Shown here piece by piece: positions 26,805 to 34,803 of a stretch of DNA of 64,000 nt (its first letter is position 1; every line of letters starts with the position of its first letter). Below the pieces are notes generated by a model. That model saw only the letters and a program-made list of their open reading frames with translations. It was not told where the DNA came from and did no database searches. A program made the position numbers and the translations under genes. The DNA comes from Actinoalloteichus hymeniacidonis (GTDB lineage Bacteria; Actinomycetota; Actinomycetes; Mycobacteriales; Pseudonocardiaceae): the NCBI RefSeq assembly GCF_014203365.1, contig NZ_JACHIS010000001.1, positions 1,240,001 to 1,304,000 on the forward strand, written 5' to 3'.

Positions 26805-28745
26805 GTGCGCGTCCTGTCCGTGGACCTGGGAACGTCGAACACCGTTGCGGTGCTGTCCGCGCACGGGCGGGAGGCCAGGGTCGTCGAGGTCGACGGTGCG
26901 GCCACCATGCCGTCATCGGTGTTCGCCGACGAGGACGGACAGTTGGTCGTCGGCCGGGATGCCGACCGGCGGGCCCGATTGGACCCGGCCCGGTACGAGC
27001 CGAACCCGAAGCGTCGGGTTGACGAGGGCTCCCTGCTGTTGGGTGCCGAGGTCGTCTCGGTCACCACCGCACTGGCCGCTGTGCTCAGCAGGGTCGCCGG
27101 GGAGACCAGCCGACAACTCGACGGTGGGAAACCCGACGAGGTGCGACTGACCCATCCCGCGCAGTGGGGTTCGACCCGCCGGGCGGTGTTACTCGCCGCC
27201 GCCCGGGAGGCCGGTCTCGGCAACGACCTCGTGCTCGTCCCGGAACCCGTCGCGGCCGCGGCGCATTTCGCGTCGTTCCCGGATCGCTCGTTGCCACCGG
27301 GCAAGAGCCTCGCCGTGTACGACCTCGGCGCCGGCACCTTCGACTGCGCGGTGGTCAGCGCGACGCAGAACGGCTTCGCGGTGCTCGCCGAGAACGGGCT
27401 GCCCGATCTGGGCGGGCTCGACGTCGACCAGGTGTTGCTGGAACACGTCGGCAGGCAGGTGTCGCAGAGGGACCCCGCCGCCTGGCAACGGCTGCTCCGC
27501 CCGGAGACCATCGGCGACCGGCGTGCCCAGCGTGCCCTGCGCGAGGACGTCAAGGCCGCGAAGGAGACCCTGTCCCGGCACCCGCAGACCGAGGTCCCGC
27601 TGCCGGACCCCTTCCAGGACGTCCTGGTGACCAGGACCGAGCTGGAGGCATTGATCCGCCCCAGCCTGCTGCGCAGCGTCGAACTGCTCAAGGCCACGAT
27701 TCGGGCGGCGGGCACCACCCCGGAGGCATTGGCCGGGATCTACCTGGTGGGTGGTTCGAGCCGGATCCCCCTGGTGGCGACCCTGATCGCCGAGCAGACC
27801 AAGGTCGTCGCGACGAGCCTGGATCAGCCGGAGACTGCGGTGGCACTGGGCTCGCACCACGTGCCGAGGGACGGCGTGACCATGCGCACGCACGACCTCG
27901 ACCCCGAGCAGCTCACGCCCAGCGCGCCTGCCCCGATCGTCACGCCGACCCCGGTGAGCAGCAGGCCTTTCGCGCCGAGCACCCCCGGCGAGGGCCAGCC
28001 CGCGTTGCCGGAGAGCTATGCCGCCCCGCAGCCGACCTACCCGCCCACCGCCCAGCAGCACGCCTACCCGACCACGCACGCCCAGCCCACCCTCGGCTAC
28101 GGCACCGGCCAGCACGGCGCCCCGGACTACCGCTCCGGCTACCCGATGCAGGGCAGCGCGCCGCAGCCCCCGGCCCCTCGGCGACGGACCGGGGTGCTGA
28201 TCTCGGCGATCGTCGGTGTGGTGGTGCTGGCGGCCGGTGCGGTCGTCGGCGGGATCTACTTGTTCGGCTCGCCCACGCTGCCCACCGCCGAGGACTGCTC
28301 CTCGGCAGGGGAACTCGACGAGAACGGTTTCTCCGCGTGTCTGCGCCAGCTCGCGGGCACCGTGCCGGACCGGCATGACTGCGGCCCCGGCGACGTCGAG
28401 GCCAGTGGTTCCTCGGGCTCGGAGATCGTCACCTGCCAGTTCAGCGCGGGATCCGAGAGCTACTCGCTCGCCTACACCCACACGGACTCGGTCGAGGCGG
28501 CGCAGAGCACCGCGGACTCCTGGATCGCCAACGGCGAAGGCGACCTGGTCGAGGCGCAGTGGGAGGGCAACGGTCTACGCGGTCGCTATCAGGCCACGGC
28601 CAGCGCGGGGCGCGGCGTGCTGGTGTTCACGGCCGAGGACCGTCCGTTGGCGGGATTCCTGCTGGCCAACAGCTCGCAGGCGGAGGACTTCACCCCGGAC
28701 GAGCTGGCCGACTACTTCGAGGAGAGCATCCAGCCGGGTTCCTGA
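26805..28745 (+). CDS. Membrane-anchored Hsp70-like ATPase with extracytoplasmic domain
   Basis: A 646-residue protein whose first about 370 residues are an Hsp70/actin-fold ATPase: phosphate-1 loop DLGTSNTV, the VPEPVAAAAHF block, phosphate-2 loop YDLGAGTFDC and the adenosine motif YLVGGSSRIP. The usual DnaK substrate-binding domain is missing. A proline/tyrosine/glutamine-rich linker leads to a membrane helix (about residues 465-487, GVLISAIVGVVVLAAGAVVGGIYLF region) and a roughly 150-residue outside domain with four cysteines that could form two disulfides. GTG at 26805 follows GAGGAGAG. In-frame codons upstream are antisense to the helicase gene and were excluded. The ATPase would face the cytoplasm; function unknown. 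Confidence 0.85.
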   Translation: MRVLSVDLGTSNTVAVLSAHGREARVVEVDGAATMPSSVFADEDGQLVVGRDADRRARLDPARYEPNPKRRVDEGSLLLGAEVVSVTTALAAVLSRVAGETSRQLDGGKPDEVRLTHPAQWGSTRRAVLLAAAREAGLGNDLVLVPEPVAAAAHFASFPDRSLPPGKSLAVYDLGAGTFDCAVVSATQNGFAVLAENGLPDLGGLDVDQVLLEHVGRQVSQRDPAAWQRLLRPETIGDRRAQRALREDVKAAKETLSRHPQTEVPLPDPFQDVLVTRTELEALIRPSLLRSVELLKATIRAAGTTPEALAGIYLVGGSSRIPLVATLIAEQTKVVATSLDQPETAVALGSHHVPRDGVTMRTHDLDPEQLTPSAPAPIVTPTPVSSRPFAPSTPGEGQPALPESYAAPQPTYPPTAQQHAYPTTHAQPTLGYGTGQHGAPDYRSGYPMQGSAPQPPAPRRRTGVLISAIVGVVVLAAGAVVGGIYLFGSPTLPTAEDCSSAGELDENGFSACLRQLAGTVPDRHDCGPGDVEASGSSGSEIVTCQFSAGSESYSLAYTHTDSVEAAQSTADSWIANGEGDLVEAQWEGNGLRGRYQATASAGRGVLVFTAEDRPLAGFLLANSSQAEDFTPDELADYFEESIQPGS

Positions 28746-28758
28746 TCGGAGGCCAAAG

Positions 28759-28785
28759 GGCGGCGGTCGAGACCCGGCCGCCGCC
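28759..28785. terminator. GC-rich hairpin between convergent genes
   Basis: An 8-bp perfect stem (GGCGGCGG at 28759-28766, CCGCCGCC at 28778-28785) with an 11-nt loop just downstream of the Hsp70-like stop; the convergent DUF3046 gene ends 21 bp further on. No T-tract. Confidence 0.6.
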
Positions 28786-28805
28786 GGGGGACCGAAGCTA
28801 GGCGG

Positions 28806-29000
28806 TCAACGTCGTTCGGCGGGGATCTCGAAGGCCTGGCACACGGCTCGCCAGGCCTGCCGGGGCTCCACTCCCGCCTCCAACGCCTCGTCGACCGTTC
28901 GTCCACCGAGTTCGGAGAAGACGTGGTCCCTGGCGAGCATCTCGGCGCGGACCCGACCGAATTCCTCGGCCATCGCGCTACGGAAGGCGGTGTGTCGCAT
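28806..29000 (-). CDS. DUF3046 family protein
   Basis: A 64-residue protein covering the whole DUF3046 family length: MRHTAFRSAMAEEFG, ARDHVFSELGGRTVDEAL and WRAVCQAFEIP are its conserved blocks. It matches Rv2738c, which lies beside recA in mycobacteria, but no recA or recX is adjacent here. Function unknown. Confidence 0.88.
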   Translation of the reverse strand: MRHTAFRSAMAEEFGRVRAEMLARDHVFSELGGRTVDEALEAGVEPRQAWRAVCQAFEIPAERR

Positions 29001-29067
29001 CCCGACTACCGTAGTCGGCCGGTGTTCGCCGTCGGTGTCTGGCTCGGTCCGTCCGGGTCGGTCCTGC

Positions 29068-29208
29068 TCAGCGCTTGCGCTGCCGCCACCACACCGACAC
29101 GGCGACCAGCACCGTCGCCGCCAGCCCGGCGATCATGATCAACCTGCCCAGCGGGGAGGATAGTCCGGTCGGGTCGTTCTGCATCTCCATCTGCAAGGCG
29201 AGCAGCAT
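29068..29208 (-). CDS. Small single-pass membrane protein, hypothetical
   Basis: A 46-residue protein with one predicted membrane helix (LIMIAGLAATVLVAVSVWW) and a basic RQRKR C-terminus, so the tail probably lies in the cytoplasm. ATG at 29208 has a GAGG tract 9 nt upstream; an in-frame upstream extension to 29259 has poor support. It lies between DUF3046 and DUF4383 genes on the same strand. Not recognised as a named family. Confidence 0.5.
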   Translation of the reverse strand: MLLALQMEMQNDPTGLSSPLGRLIMIAGLAATVLVAVSVWWRQRKR

Positions 29209-29301
29209 GATGTCGGGCCTCGTTCCTCGTTGATCCGTTACGGCGGCCCTTCCCAGCATGCCTGCCCGACGCCTGCGTCGCCCGACCCGGCCCGCGCCGG
29301 A

Positions 29302-30150
29302 TCACGCTCTGATGGTCGGTGGCCTGCGATGCCGCCCCGGGCCGCCGCGCCGATCCGACCGGCCCGAGCGCTGCTCCCGTGGCGCGGCCTGGCCGGGCTC
29401 GTTCTGCTGGGTGGGCACCTCGCCGTCCGCCTGAGTGTCGGACCGGGCGTCGGCCTGCGACCCGCCCTGCTGGGTGGGCACGGCCTCGTCCCGCTGGTCC
29501 CGCTCGTAGTTGCGCCACGCCTCCTGCTGGCGCTGCTGCGCCCGTCGCTCGGCGTCGTCGGCCACGAGTCGTTCCTGCTCCGGGGTGGCCTCGCCCTCCG
29601 CCACGGCGTGCTCGGCGCGGGCGAGCGGTTCGATCTCGGCGAGACGCCTGCGGTCGGCGGGATGCAGATGGCTGTGATCGTCCCTCGGGTCCTCGTGGTG
29701 CCGGGCCCGAACGAAGGGGTTGTCCTCCGGCAGTCCGCCGCTGAGCCTGCCGTAGAGGCCGAGGAAGAGCAGCAGCATGCCCACGACCAGGGAGAACACC
29801 ACGTTCGGCAGCGTGAAGGCGAACACGTTCAACGGGGTTCTGATCACCGCGAGGTTGGCCATCCCCGAGACCAGGAACAGCACGCCGATGACGATGGCGG
29901 TCGTGGAGGCGACCACTCCGCCGATGAGTGCCGAGCCGATGAGGATGGCACCCACGACTAGCGAGATCACCGCGAGCAGACCGTTGCTCGACATCCCCAG
30001 GACGGGTTGGCCCTCGGTGGAGAAGAACTGCACACGGGCGATGAGCGCGAGCAGACCGAACAGGATGAGTCCGGCGCCGATCAGGCCGGCTCCGACTCGA
30101 TAGACGGTGCTCAGCGGGCTTCCAGCGCGTAGGTACTGATTCATTCTCAT
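29302..30150 (-). CDS. DUF4383 membrane protein with long charged tail
   Basis: A 282-residue protein. The first about 140 residues contain four hydrophobic segments typical of DUF4383 (YRVGAGLIGAGLILFGLLA; LAVISLVVGAILIG; TAIVIGVLFLVSGMANL; VVFSLVVGMLLLFLGLYG). The remaining about 140 residues are hydrophilic, rich in Glu, Arg and Gln, and probably cytoplasmic and partly coiled or disordered, ending in a basic stretch. ATG at 30150 has GAGGGAG about 11 nt upstream; ATG at 30144 is also possible. Function unknown. It is divergent from the flavin oxidoreductase gene. Confidence 0.84.
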   Translation of the reverse strand: MRMNQYLRAGSPLSTVYRVGAGLIGAGLILFGLLALIARVQFFSTEGQPVLGMSSNGLLAVISLVVGAILIGSALIGGVVASTTAIVIGVLFLVSGMANLAVIRTPLNVFAFTLPNVVFSLVVGMLLLFLGLYGRLSGGLPEDNPFVRARHHEDPRDDHSHLHPADRRRLAEIEPLARAEHAVAEGEATPEQERLVADDAERRAQQRQQEAWRNYERDQRDEAVPTQQGGSQADARSDTQADGEVPTQQNEPGQAAPREQRSGRSDRRGGPGRHRRPPTIRA

Positions 30151-30270
30151 GTCTGGCGACGCTCCCTCGGGATGGCTGGCGGCGGACCCGGCGGAACGCC
30201 AAGTGTGCTCGTCGTCTCGCCCCGCCGCAGACCCGTTCGAGCCGAGGTTGCGACTAGCGTGTCCCGCGTG

Positions 30271-31293
30271 ATGGATGGGTTGCGTGTTCCGGTCATCGCG
30301 GCGCCGATGGCGGGTGGGGTCAGTACTCCGGAGCTCGTGGTAGCAGTGGGTGCGGCGGGCGGATTGGGCTTCCTGGCCACCGGCTACCTGTCGCCCGAAA
30401 GGGTGAAAGAGCAGATTCGGCGCACCCGGGCGCTGGACCGATGCCCATTCGGGGTCAATCTCTTCGTTCCCGGCTCGCCGTCGGGGGCGGACCTCACGGA
30501 GTACTCGCGGGTGATCGAGCGGGAGAGCCGCGCCATCGGGGTCGCTCCCGGCGAGCCGCGCTGGGAGGACGACGACTACCGGGCGAAATTGGACCTGCTG
30601 ATCGCCGACCCGGTGCCCGTCGTGTCCTTCACCTTCGGGGCACCCACCGCGTCGGACGTCCGGCGACTACAGCGGGCCGGCAGCCGGGTCGTCGTCACCG
30701 TCACCTCGCCTGCGGAGGCGCGACTGGCCGAGGCCACCGGGGCGGACGCCCTGTGTCTGCAGGGCATCGAGGCGGGCGGGCATCGAGCGGTCTTCGTCGA
30801 CGACGGCCACAGCCCCGCGGGCGGGCCCGCCCACGAACTGCTCGAACTGATCCGCTCGGTTCGCGCCGAGATCGACCTGCCGTTGATCGCTGCCGGCGGA
30901 CTCGCCGACGGGGCCTCGATCGCCGCCGCGCTGGCTGCGGGCGCCACGGCCGCACAACTGGGCACCGCCCTGCTGCGCTGTCCGGAGGCGGGCACCCGTC
31001 CCGCGCATCGCAAGGCATTGACCGAGGGGCGCGCAACCGCCTTGACCAGGGCGTTCACCGGACGCCCCGCCCGAGGGCTGGTCAACACGATGCTGAGCAG
31101 GCTCAGCGAGACCGCGCCTGCGGCCTATCCGGAGGTGCACCACCTCACCGCGCCGATGCGAGCGGCCTTCGCGGCGGCGGGCGACCCGGAGGGCATCTCG
31201 GCCTGGGCGGGCACCGGCTCCGACCGGACTCGCGAACAACCCGCTGCGGGCCTGATCGACGAGCTTGCCGAGGAGATCGCCTCGCGGCGCTGA
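30271..31293 (+). CDS. Nitronate monooxygenase / NPD-type flavin oxidoreductase
   Basis: A 340-residue FMN-dependent TIM-barrel enzyme of the 2-nitropropane dioxygenase/nitronate monooxygenase family. Key features are APMAGGVSTPELVVAVGAAGG at the N-terminus, QGIEAGGHRAVF, the phosphate-binding LIAAGGLADG and AAQLGTALL. These oxidise alkyl nitronates or serve as related flavin oxidoreductases; the physiological substrate is not defined. The start is uncertain between ATG 30271, GTG 30268 and GTG 30259; no Shine-Dalgarno is visible, and TAGCGT at 30255-30260 could be the -10 of a leaderless message starting at 30268-30271. Confidence 0.86.
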   Translation: MDGLRVPVIAAPMAGGVSTPELVVAVGAAGGLGFLATGYLSPERVKEQIRRTRALDRCPFGVNLFVPGSPSGADLTEYSRVIERESRAIGVAPGEPRWEDDDYRAKLDLLIADPVPVVSFTFGAPTASDVRRLQRAGSRVVVTVTSPAEARLAEATGADALCLQGIEAGGHRAVFVDDGHSPAGGPAHELLELIRSVRAEIDLPLIAAGGLADGASIAAALAAGATAAQLGTALLRCPEAGTRPAHRKALTEGRATALTRAFTGRPARGLVNTMLSRLSETAPAAYPEVHHLTAPMRAAFAAAGDPEGISAWAGTGSDRTREQPAAGLIDELAEEIASRR

Positions 31294-31429
31294 GCCCGCC
31301 CGTCCTCCCACCGGGACGGGTTCGGCCACGGTCTGCTTCTCGACGTGCCCATTCGCGCCCGGATGGGGTGATCCGAACCCCCTGAAAGGGGTTACACATC
31401 TGCCTGGATGGCTGCCTATCGTGGTTGGT

Positions 31430-32080
31430 ATGTCAACCGTGAGCTCGGTGAACCTCGCTATGGTCCACACCGCAGACTGGGCAGGAAAACTCGGCAGCAC
31501 CGGGATCGACAAGCGACCCGCCTCGGGGCGGATTCGGATCGAGAGCACCGGCGTCACAGGTGACACCGTGGTGAACAAGGTCGATCACGGCCGCTGGTTC
31601 CAGGCCGTCTACGCCTTCGACAGCGAGGACCTGGCCCATTGGTCCTCGGAGCTGGGCATGGAGCTGACGCCCGGCAAGGCGGGGGAGAACCTGACCACCT
31701 CGGAGATCGATATCGACGACGCGGTCATCGGCCAACGACTCCGCTTCGGCGACGCGGTGCTGCGGGTGACCGGGCCGCGCGTGCCCTGCCAGGTGTTCGC
31801 CGGATTCTGGGACGTCCGAGGCCTGGCCAAGAAGTTCACCGCACACGGCCGTCCCGGCACCTATCTCGCGGTCGAGGAACCGGGCGAGGTCTGGGCGGGC
31901 GCGCCGATCGAGGTGCTGAGCACTCCGGAACACGGGGTCACGGTTGCCGAGGTGTTCGCCGTGTCGCGCGGCCGCAGGTACGAACTCTCTGAGCACGTCG
32001 CCCAGGCCTTGGACGATCTGCCGCCGGAATGGGCCGAGGAGGTCCGGACCCGGATCGCGTTGGGCGCGGTCAGCGCCTGA
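31430..32080 (+). CDS. MOSC domain-containing protein (YiiM-like)
   Basis: A 216-residue soluble MOSC protein, related to molybdenum cofactor sulfurase C-terminal domains and YiiM. The conserved acidic GENLTTSEIDI loop and the PRVPCQVF motif, with the conserved cysteine proposed to carry sulfur or contact the molybdenum cofactor, are present, followed by KKFTAHGRPGTYLAV and a C-terminal alpha-helical region. YiiM proteins reduce N-hydroxylated compounds; that activity is inferred. TATCGT ends 7 nt before the ATG with no Shine-Dalgarno, so the transcript is probably leaderless. It converges on the MDR dehydrogenase gene. Confidence 0.87.
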   Translation: MSTVSSVNLAMVHTADWAGKLGSTGIDKRPASGRIRIESTGVTGDTVVNKVDHGRWFQAVYAFDSEDLAHWSSELGMELTPGKAGENLTTSEIDIDDAVIGQRLRFGDAVLRVTGPRVPCQVFAGFWDVRGLAKKFTAHGRPGTYLAVEEPGEVWAGAPIEVLSTPEHGVTVAEVFAVSRGRRYELSEHVAQALDDLPPEWAEEVRTRIALGAVSA

Positions 32081-32101
32081 CCGCGCCGCCCGCTCTGCGG
32101 A

Positions 32102-33070
32102 TCATCGGGTGAAGACGATCTTCCCGGCCGTGTTGCCCTCCTGCATCGCCGCGAAGCCCGCCGCCGCCTCCGGCAACGGCAGCGTCAGCCCGATCTGCGG
32201 GCGGATGTCGTGCAGTCGGAGGAACGAGATCAGGTCGATCAACTCCTGCCGGGTGCCCATGGTGGAGCCGAGCACCCGCAGCTGCAGGAAGAACACCCGC
32301 TGCAGATCGGCGCTCGGGTCCGCGCCGGTGGTGGTGCCGGAGACCACGAGAGCGCCGCCCGGCCGCAGCGACTTCAACGAGTGCGACCAGGTGGCCTTCC
32401 CGACGGTCTCGAATACCGCGTCCACCCGCTCGGGGAGCCGTGTTCCCGCTTCGAAGGTCGCATGGGCGCCCAGCGTCGTCGCCAACGCTCGCTTCTCCTC
32501 GGTCCGACCCGTCGACCACACCCGGACGCCCGCCGCGCTGGCGAGCTGGATCAACGCCGTGGCGACCCCACCGGAGGAGCCCTGCACCAACACCGTCTGA
32601 CCCGGCCGCACCTGGGCCTGGACGAAGAGCATCCGATAGGCGGTCAGCCACGCCGTTCCCAGCGCGGCACTCTCCACGAAGGACAACTCGGTGGGCTTGG
32701 CCACGACATTGCCCTCGGGCACCACCACCGAGTCGGCGAACGTGCCCTGATGGCGTTCGGTCAACAGGGTCCGCTTCGGGTCCAGAGTCTCGTCACCACG
32801 CCAACCCGGGGCGTTGATCACCGGATGGATGACGACCTCGGTTCCGTCGTCGAGCACGCCCGCCCCATCGCACCCGAGGATCATCGGGAAGGCGTCGGCC
32901 TTGATACCCACCCCCCGCAGGGTCCATAGGTCGTGCATGTTCAGGCTGGCCGCCTTGACGTGCACCCGAACCCAGCCGTCGGGGACCGAGGGCTCCGGGC
33001 GTTCGCCGATCAAAAGCCCGGCGGTGGGATCGTTCGGATTTGCGGCGCTGGCATATACGGCGAACATCAT
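32102..33070 (-). CDS. MDR-superfamily alcohol dehydrogenase / quinone oxidoreductase
   Basis: A 322-residue medium-chain dehydrogenase/reductase. The N-terminal GroES-like domain includes VKAASLNMHDLW and LGCDGAG; the NADPH-binding Rossmann domain carries VLVQGSSGGVATALIQLA. The usual catalytic-zinc cysteine and the four-cysteine structural zinc lobe are missing, so it is closer to zinc-independent quinone oxidoreductases. Two ATGs open the frame (33070 and 33067); TAGGTT on the minus strand ends 6 nt before the second, suggesting a leaderless start at 33067. It diverges from the small membrane protein/barstar operon. Confidence 0.86.
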   Translation of the reverse strand: MMFAVYASAANPNDPTAGLLIGERPEPSVPDGWVRVHVKAASLNMHDLWTLRGVGIKADAFPMILGCDGAGVLDDGTEVVIHPVINAPGWRGDETLDPKRTLLTERHQGTFADSVVVPEGNVVAKPTELSFVESAALGTAWLTAYRMLFVQAQVRPGQTVLVQGSSGGVATALIQLASAAGVRVWSTGRTEEKRALATTLGAHATFEAGTRLPERVDAVFETVGKATWSHSLKSLRPGGALVVSGTTTGADPSADLQRVFFLQLRVLGSTMGTRQELIDLISFLRLHDIRPQIGLTLPLPEAAAGFAAMQEGNTAGKIVFTR

Positions 33071-33073
33071 CCG

Positions 33074-33090
33074 AACCTACCGCGTAGGCT
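33074..33090. promoter_or_regulatory. Back-to-back -10 elements of a divergent promoter pair
   Basis: TAGGTT on the minus strand (33074-33079) and TAGGCT on the plus strand (33085-33090) are separated by 5 bp and form an imperfect inverted repeat (CCTA...TAGG). Each lies 6-8 nt from a start codon (minus ATG 33067; plus GTG 33099). The -35 region of each promoter would lie inside the other gene. This is an inference from sequence symmetry. Confidence 0.5.
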
Positions 33091-33098
33091 CCGTACTC

Positions 33099-33350
33099 GT
33101 GTTGGCATCGGTGACCGGGTGGTGGGACGGCGTAGAGCTGTGGCTGGTGCAATCGCCTTTCGTGCTCCAGTTCGTCATGACCTTGGTCATTCTCGCCCCG
33201 CTGTGTTGGCTCGCCGCGTATGTGATCGACCGGGGCGTGGACCAGGTGTTCGCCTTCTTCGCCCGGCGTAGCCCTCGCAGATCCGAACCCGACGACGTCC
33301 GCGAAGGACTCGACAACGGCACCGGTCGTACCGCGGGAGGTGCGGCGTGA
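33099..33350 (+). CDS. Small membrane protein in barstar operon, hypothetical
   Basis: An 83-residue protein with a hydrophobic N-terminal half (LVQSPFVLQFVMTLVILAPLCWLAAYVID, one long or two short membrane segments) and a charged C-terminal tail rich in Arg, Asp and Glu. GTG at 33099 has no Shine-Dalgarno; TAGGCT ends 8 nt upstream, so a leaderless start is likely (GTG 33111 is an alternative). Its stop overlaps the start of the next mini-gene (GTGA). Not recognised as a named family. Confidence 0.68.
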   Translation: MLASVTGWWDGVELWLVQSPFVLQFVMTLVILAPLCWLAAYVIDRGVDQVFAFFARRSPRRSEPDDVREGLDNGTGRTAGGAA

Positions 33351-33427
33351 ACTCGGGTCGACGCATCACCATCGTCCTAGTCGGACTGATCCTGCTGGTC
33401 ATCGTGGCCTGGCTCGTGCAGCGATGA
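33347..33427 (+). CDS. 26-residue single-pass membrane mini-protein
   Basis: GTG at 33347 follows GGGAGG with 6-nt spacing and overlaps the upstream stop by 4 nt; the TGA at 33425-33427 overlaps the ATG of the barstar-like gene (ATGA). The peptide begins MNSGRR, has one hydrophobic helix (ITIVLVGLILLVIVAWLV) and ends QR, so it would insert with its basic N-terminus inside. Coupling on both sides and the ribosome binding site argue that it is translated, despite its size. Function unknown. Confidence 0.72.
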   Translation: MNSGRRITIVLVGLILLVIVAWLVQR

Positions 33428-33774
33428 GTTGGGCCCCGGTCGTCGAGGCGATCGACGAGGCACATCGGGTCGGTGCCTGGCCGCATGTACTGGACGGCCG
33501 CGACTTCGCCGACGCCGAGACGACCATCGCGGCCATCGCCCGGCTGCTGGCCTTCCCCGACACCTTCGGGGGCAATCTCGACGCCCTGTACGACTATCTG
33601 CGGGACCTGTCCTGGCTCGATGCGGGCGAGCATCGACTGATCTGGGTTCATCTCGCCGGGCTGGCCGAGGACGATCCGACGCGGTTCCCGGGCATCCGGC
33701 GTGCCGTGCTCGACGCTGTGGATCAGGGCGAACAGGACGAGCGCAGCCTGTCGGCCGTGTTCATCGAGGTCTGA
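33424..33774 (+). CDS. Barstar family (RNase inhibitor-like) protein
   Basis: A 116-residue barstar-fold protein. The diagnostic segment is VLDGRDFADAETTIAAIARLLAFPDTFGGNLDALYDYLRDLSWL, the region that in barstar binds the barnase active site (Asp and Trp positions of the second helix are kept). Barstar inhibits barnase-type extracellular ribonucleases inside the cell. No barnase/guanyl-specific RNase gene occurs in the window, so the partner is unknown. It is the last gene of a three-gene, stop-start overlapping unit with two small membrane proteins. Confidence 0.85.
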   Translation: MSWAPVVEAIDEAHRVGAWPHVLDGRDFADAETTIAAIARLLAFPDTFGGNLDALYDYLRDLSWLDAGEHRLIWVHLAGLAEDDPTRFPGIRRAVLDAVDQGEQDERSLSAVFIEV

Positions 33775-33839
33775 GCCCGCCGCTCGACCGTTCGGACAGC
33801 ACGCCGGTCGACTCCGGACTCCGATGAGCCGATGCGATG

Positions 33840-34673
33840 TCAGGGGTGTCGGATCCGCAGCAGGTCCTGGGTGCAGTCGATCGTGTAGGAGCCGTCGTCG
33901 GCGGCGAAATGCTGTTGGACGTACTCGGTGACCTGGGCCCGGGTGGGATGCAGCTCGGCAGGCGCGATTCCGAGGATGAACTCGGCGACGGTCGTGGCGG
34001 TCTCCAGATCGGGGGCGCGCACCCTGGCCGGACTCGTGTCGATCCGCACAACCCACCGGCCCTCGGCATCACCGGTGAGGAACTCCTCGGCGGCCGAGGT
34101 GAGGTCGAATCGCAGTCCGGTGAAGTGCGCGACCATCACCATGGCGGCGCTGTCGGGGTTCTCCAACACGACGATCAACTGACCGGTGTCGGAGGTCCAG
34201 GAAGCGAGCCTGGCCAGCACCGGCGACCAGTCCTGCCTCGGTATGTAGTAGAGGACATGGGAGTTGAGCACCAGGTCTCCGCGCTCGGCGGGCTCGGTGT
34301 CCAGAATCTTTGTCGGCAGCACCGTCGCGGTCGGGCACACGGTCTGCAGGGTGACGCGCAGCTGGGAGTTCGGCTCGATCGCGATGGTGCGGCGGAACGA
34401 TCCGCTCAACCAGGCGGTCGTGCCGCCCTCGCCCGCGCCCGCGTCGATCAACACGTCCCGACGGGGCAGCGCCTCCAGAATCGACTCCAGGTGATCCCAC
34501 ATTCGGCGTTTCTGGTCGGTGTGGGCGAGGAAGGCCGCGAATGCCTGGCTGTAGTTCTCGTCCTGCGGGTTGGCCGCGCCCGATGGCCCGGGCGGTTGCG
34601 ATTCGGACGTCCCCGATGGGGTGGTCGCCTCGGATTCCTCGACGGAGCCGGACTTCTCGCTCGGCTGGCTCAT
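33840..34673 (-). CDS. Class I SAM-dependent methyltransferase
   Basis: A 277-residue protein with an acidic, disordered N-terminus of about 50 residues and then a Rossmann methyltransferase domain: motif I LIDAGAGEGGTTAWL, the acidic end of beta2 in IAIEPN, and the post-motif region LVLNSHVLYYI. It would methylate an unidentified small molecule. ATG at 34673 is chosen because GAGGG lies 5 nt upstream; a TTG eleven codons earlier is less likely. It converges on the barstar operon. Confidence 0.83.
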   Translation of the reverse strand: MSQPSEKSGSVEESEATTPSGTSESQPPGPSGAANPQDENYSQAFAAFLAHTDQKRRMWDHLESILEALPRRDVLIDAGAGEGGTTAWLSGSFRRTIAIEPNSQLRVTLQTVCPTATVLPTKILDTEPAERGDLVLNSHVLYYIPRQDWSPVLARLASWTSDTGQLIVVLENPDSAAMVMVAHFTGLRFDLTSAAEEFLTGDAEGRWVVRIDTSPARVRAPDLETATTVAEFILGIAPAELHPTRAQVTEYVQQHFAADDGSYTIDCTQDLLRIRHP

Positions 34674-34803
34674 CGTCACCCTCGCTGTTCCTCGCTGATC
34701 AGACAATCGGCTGGAATCAGGGGTACCCCATCTCGATGCCGAGCAGGCCGTTCACGCGCAGAATTCGTCACATCGATCTAGAGCACCGGCTGATCGACTC
34801 GGC

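Noticed and set aside
33424-33774. Calling the barstar gene a complete toxin-antitoxin module
   Set aside because: No barnase or other RNase gene is adjacent; only the inhibitor-like protein is supported.
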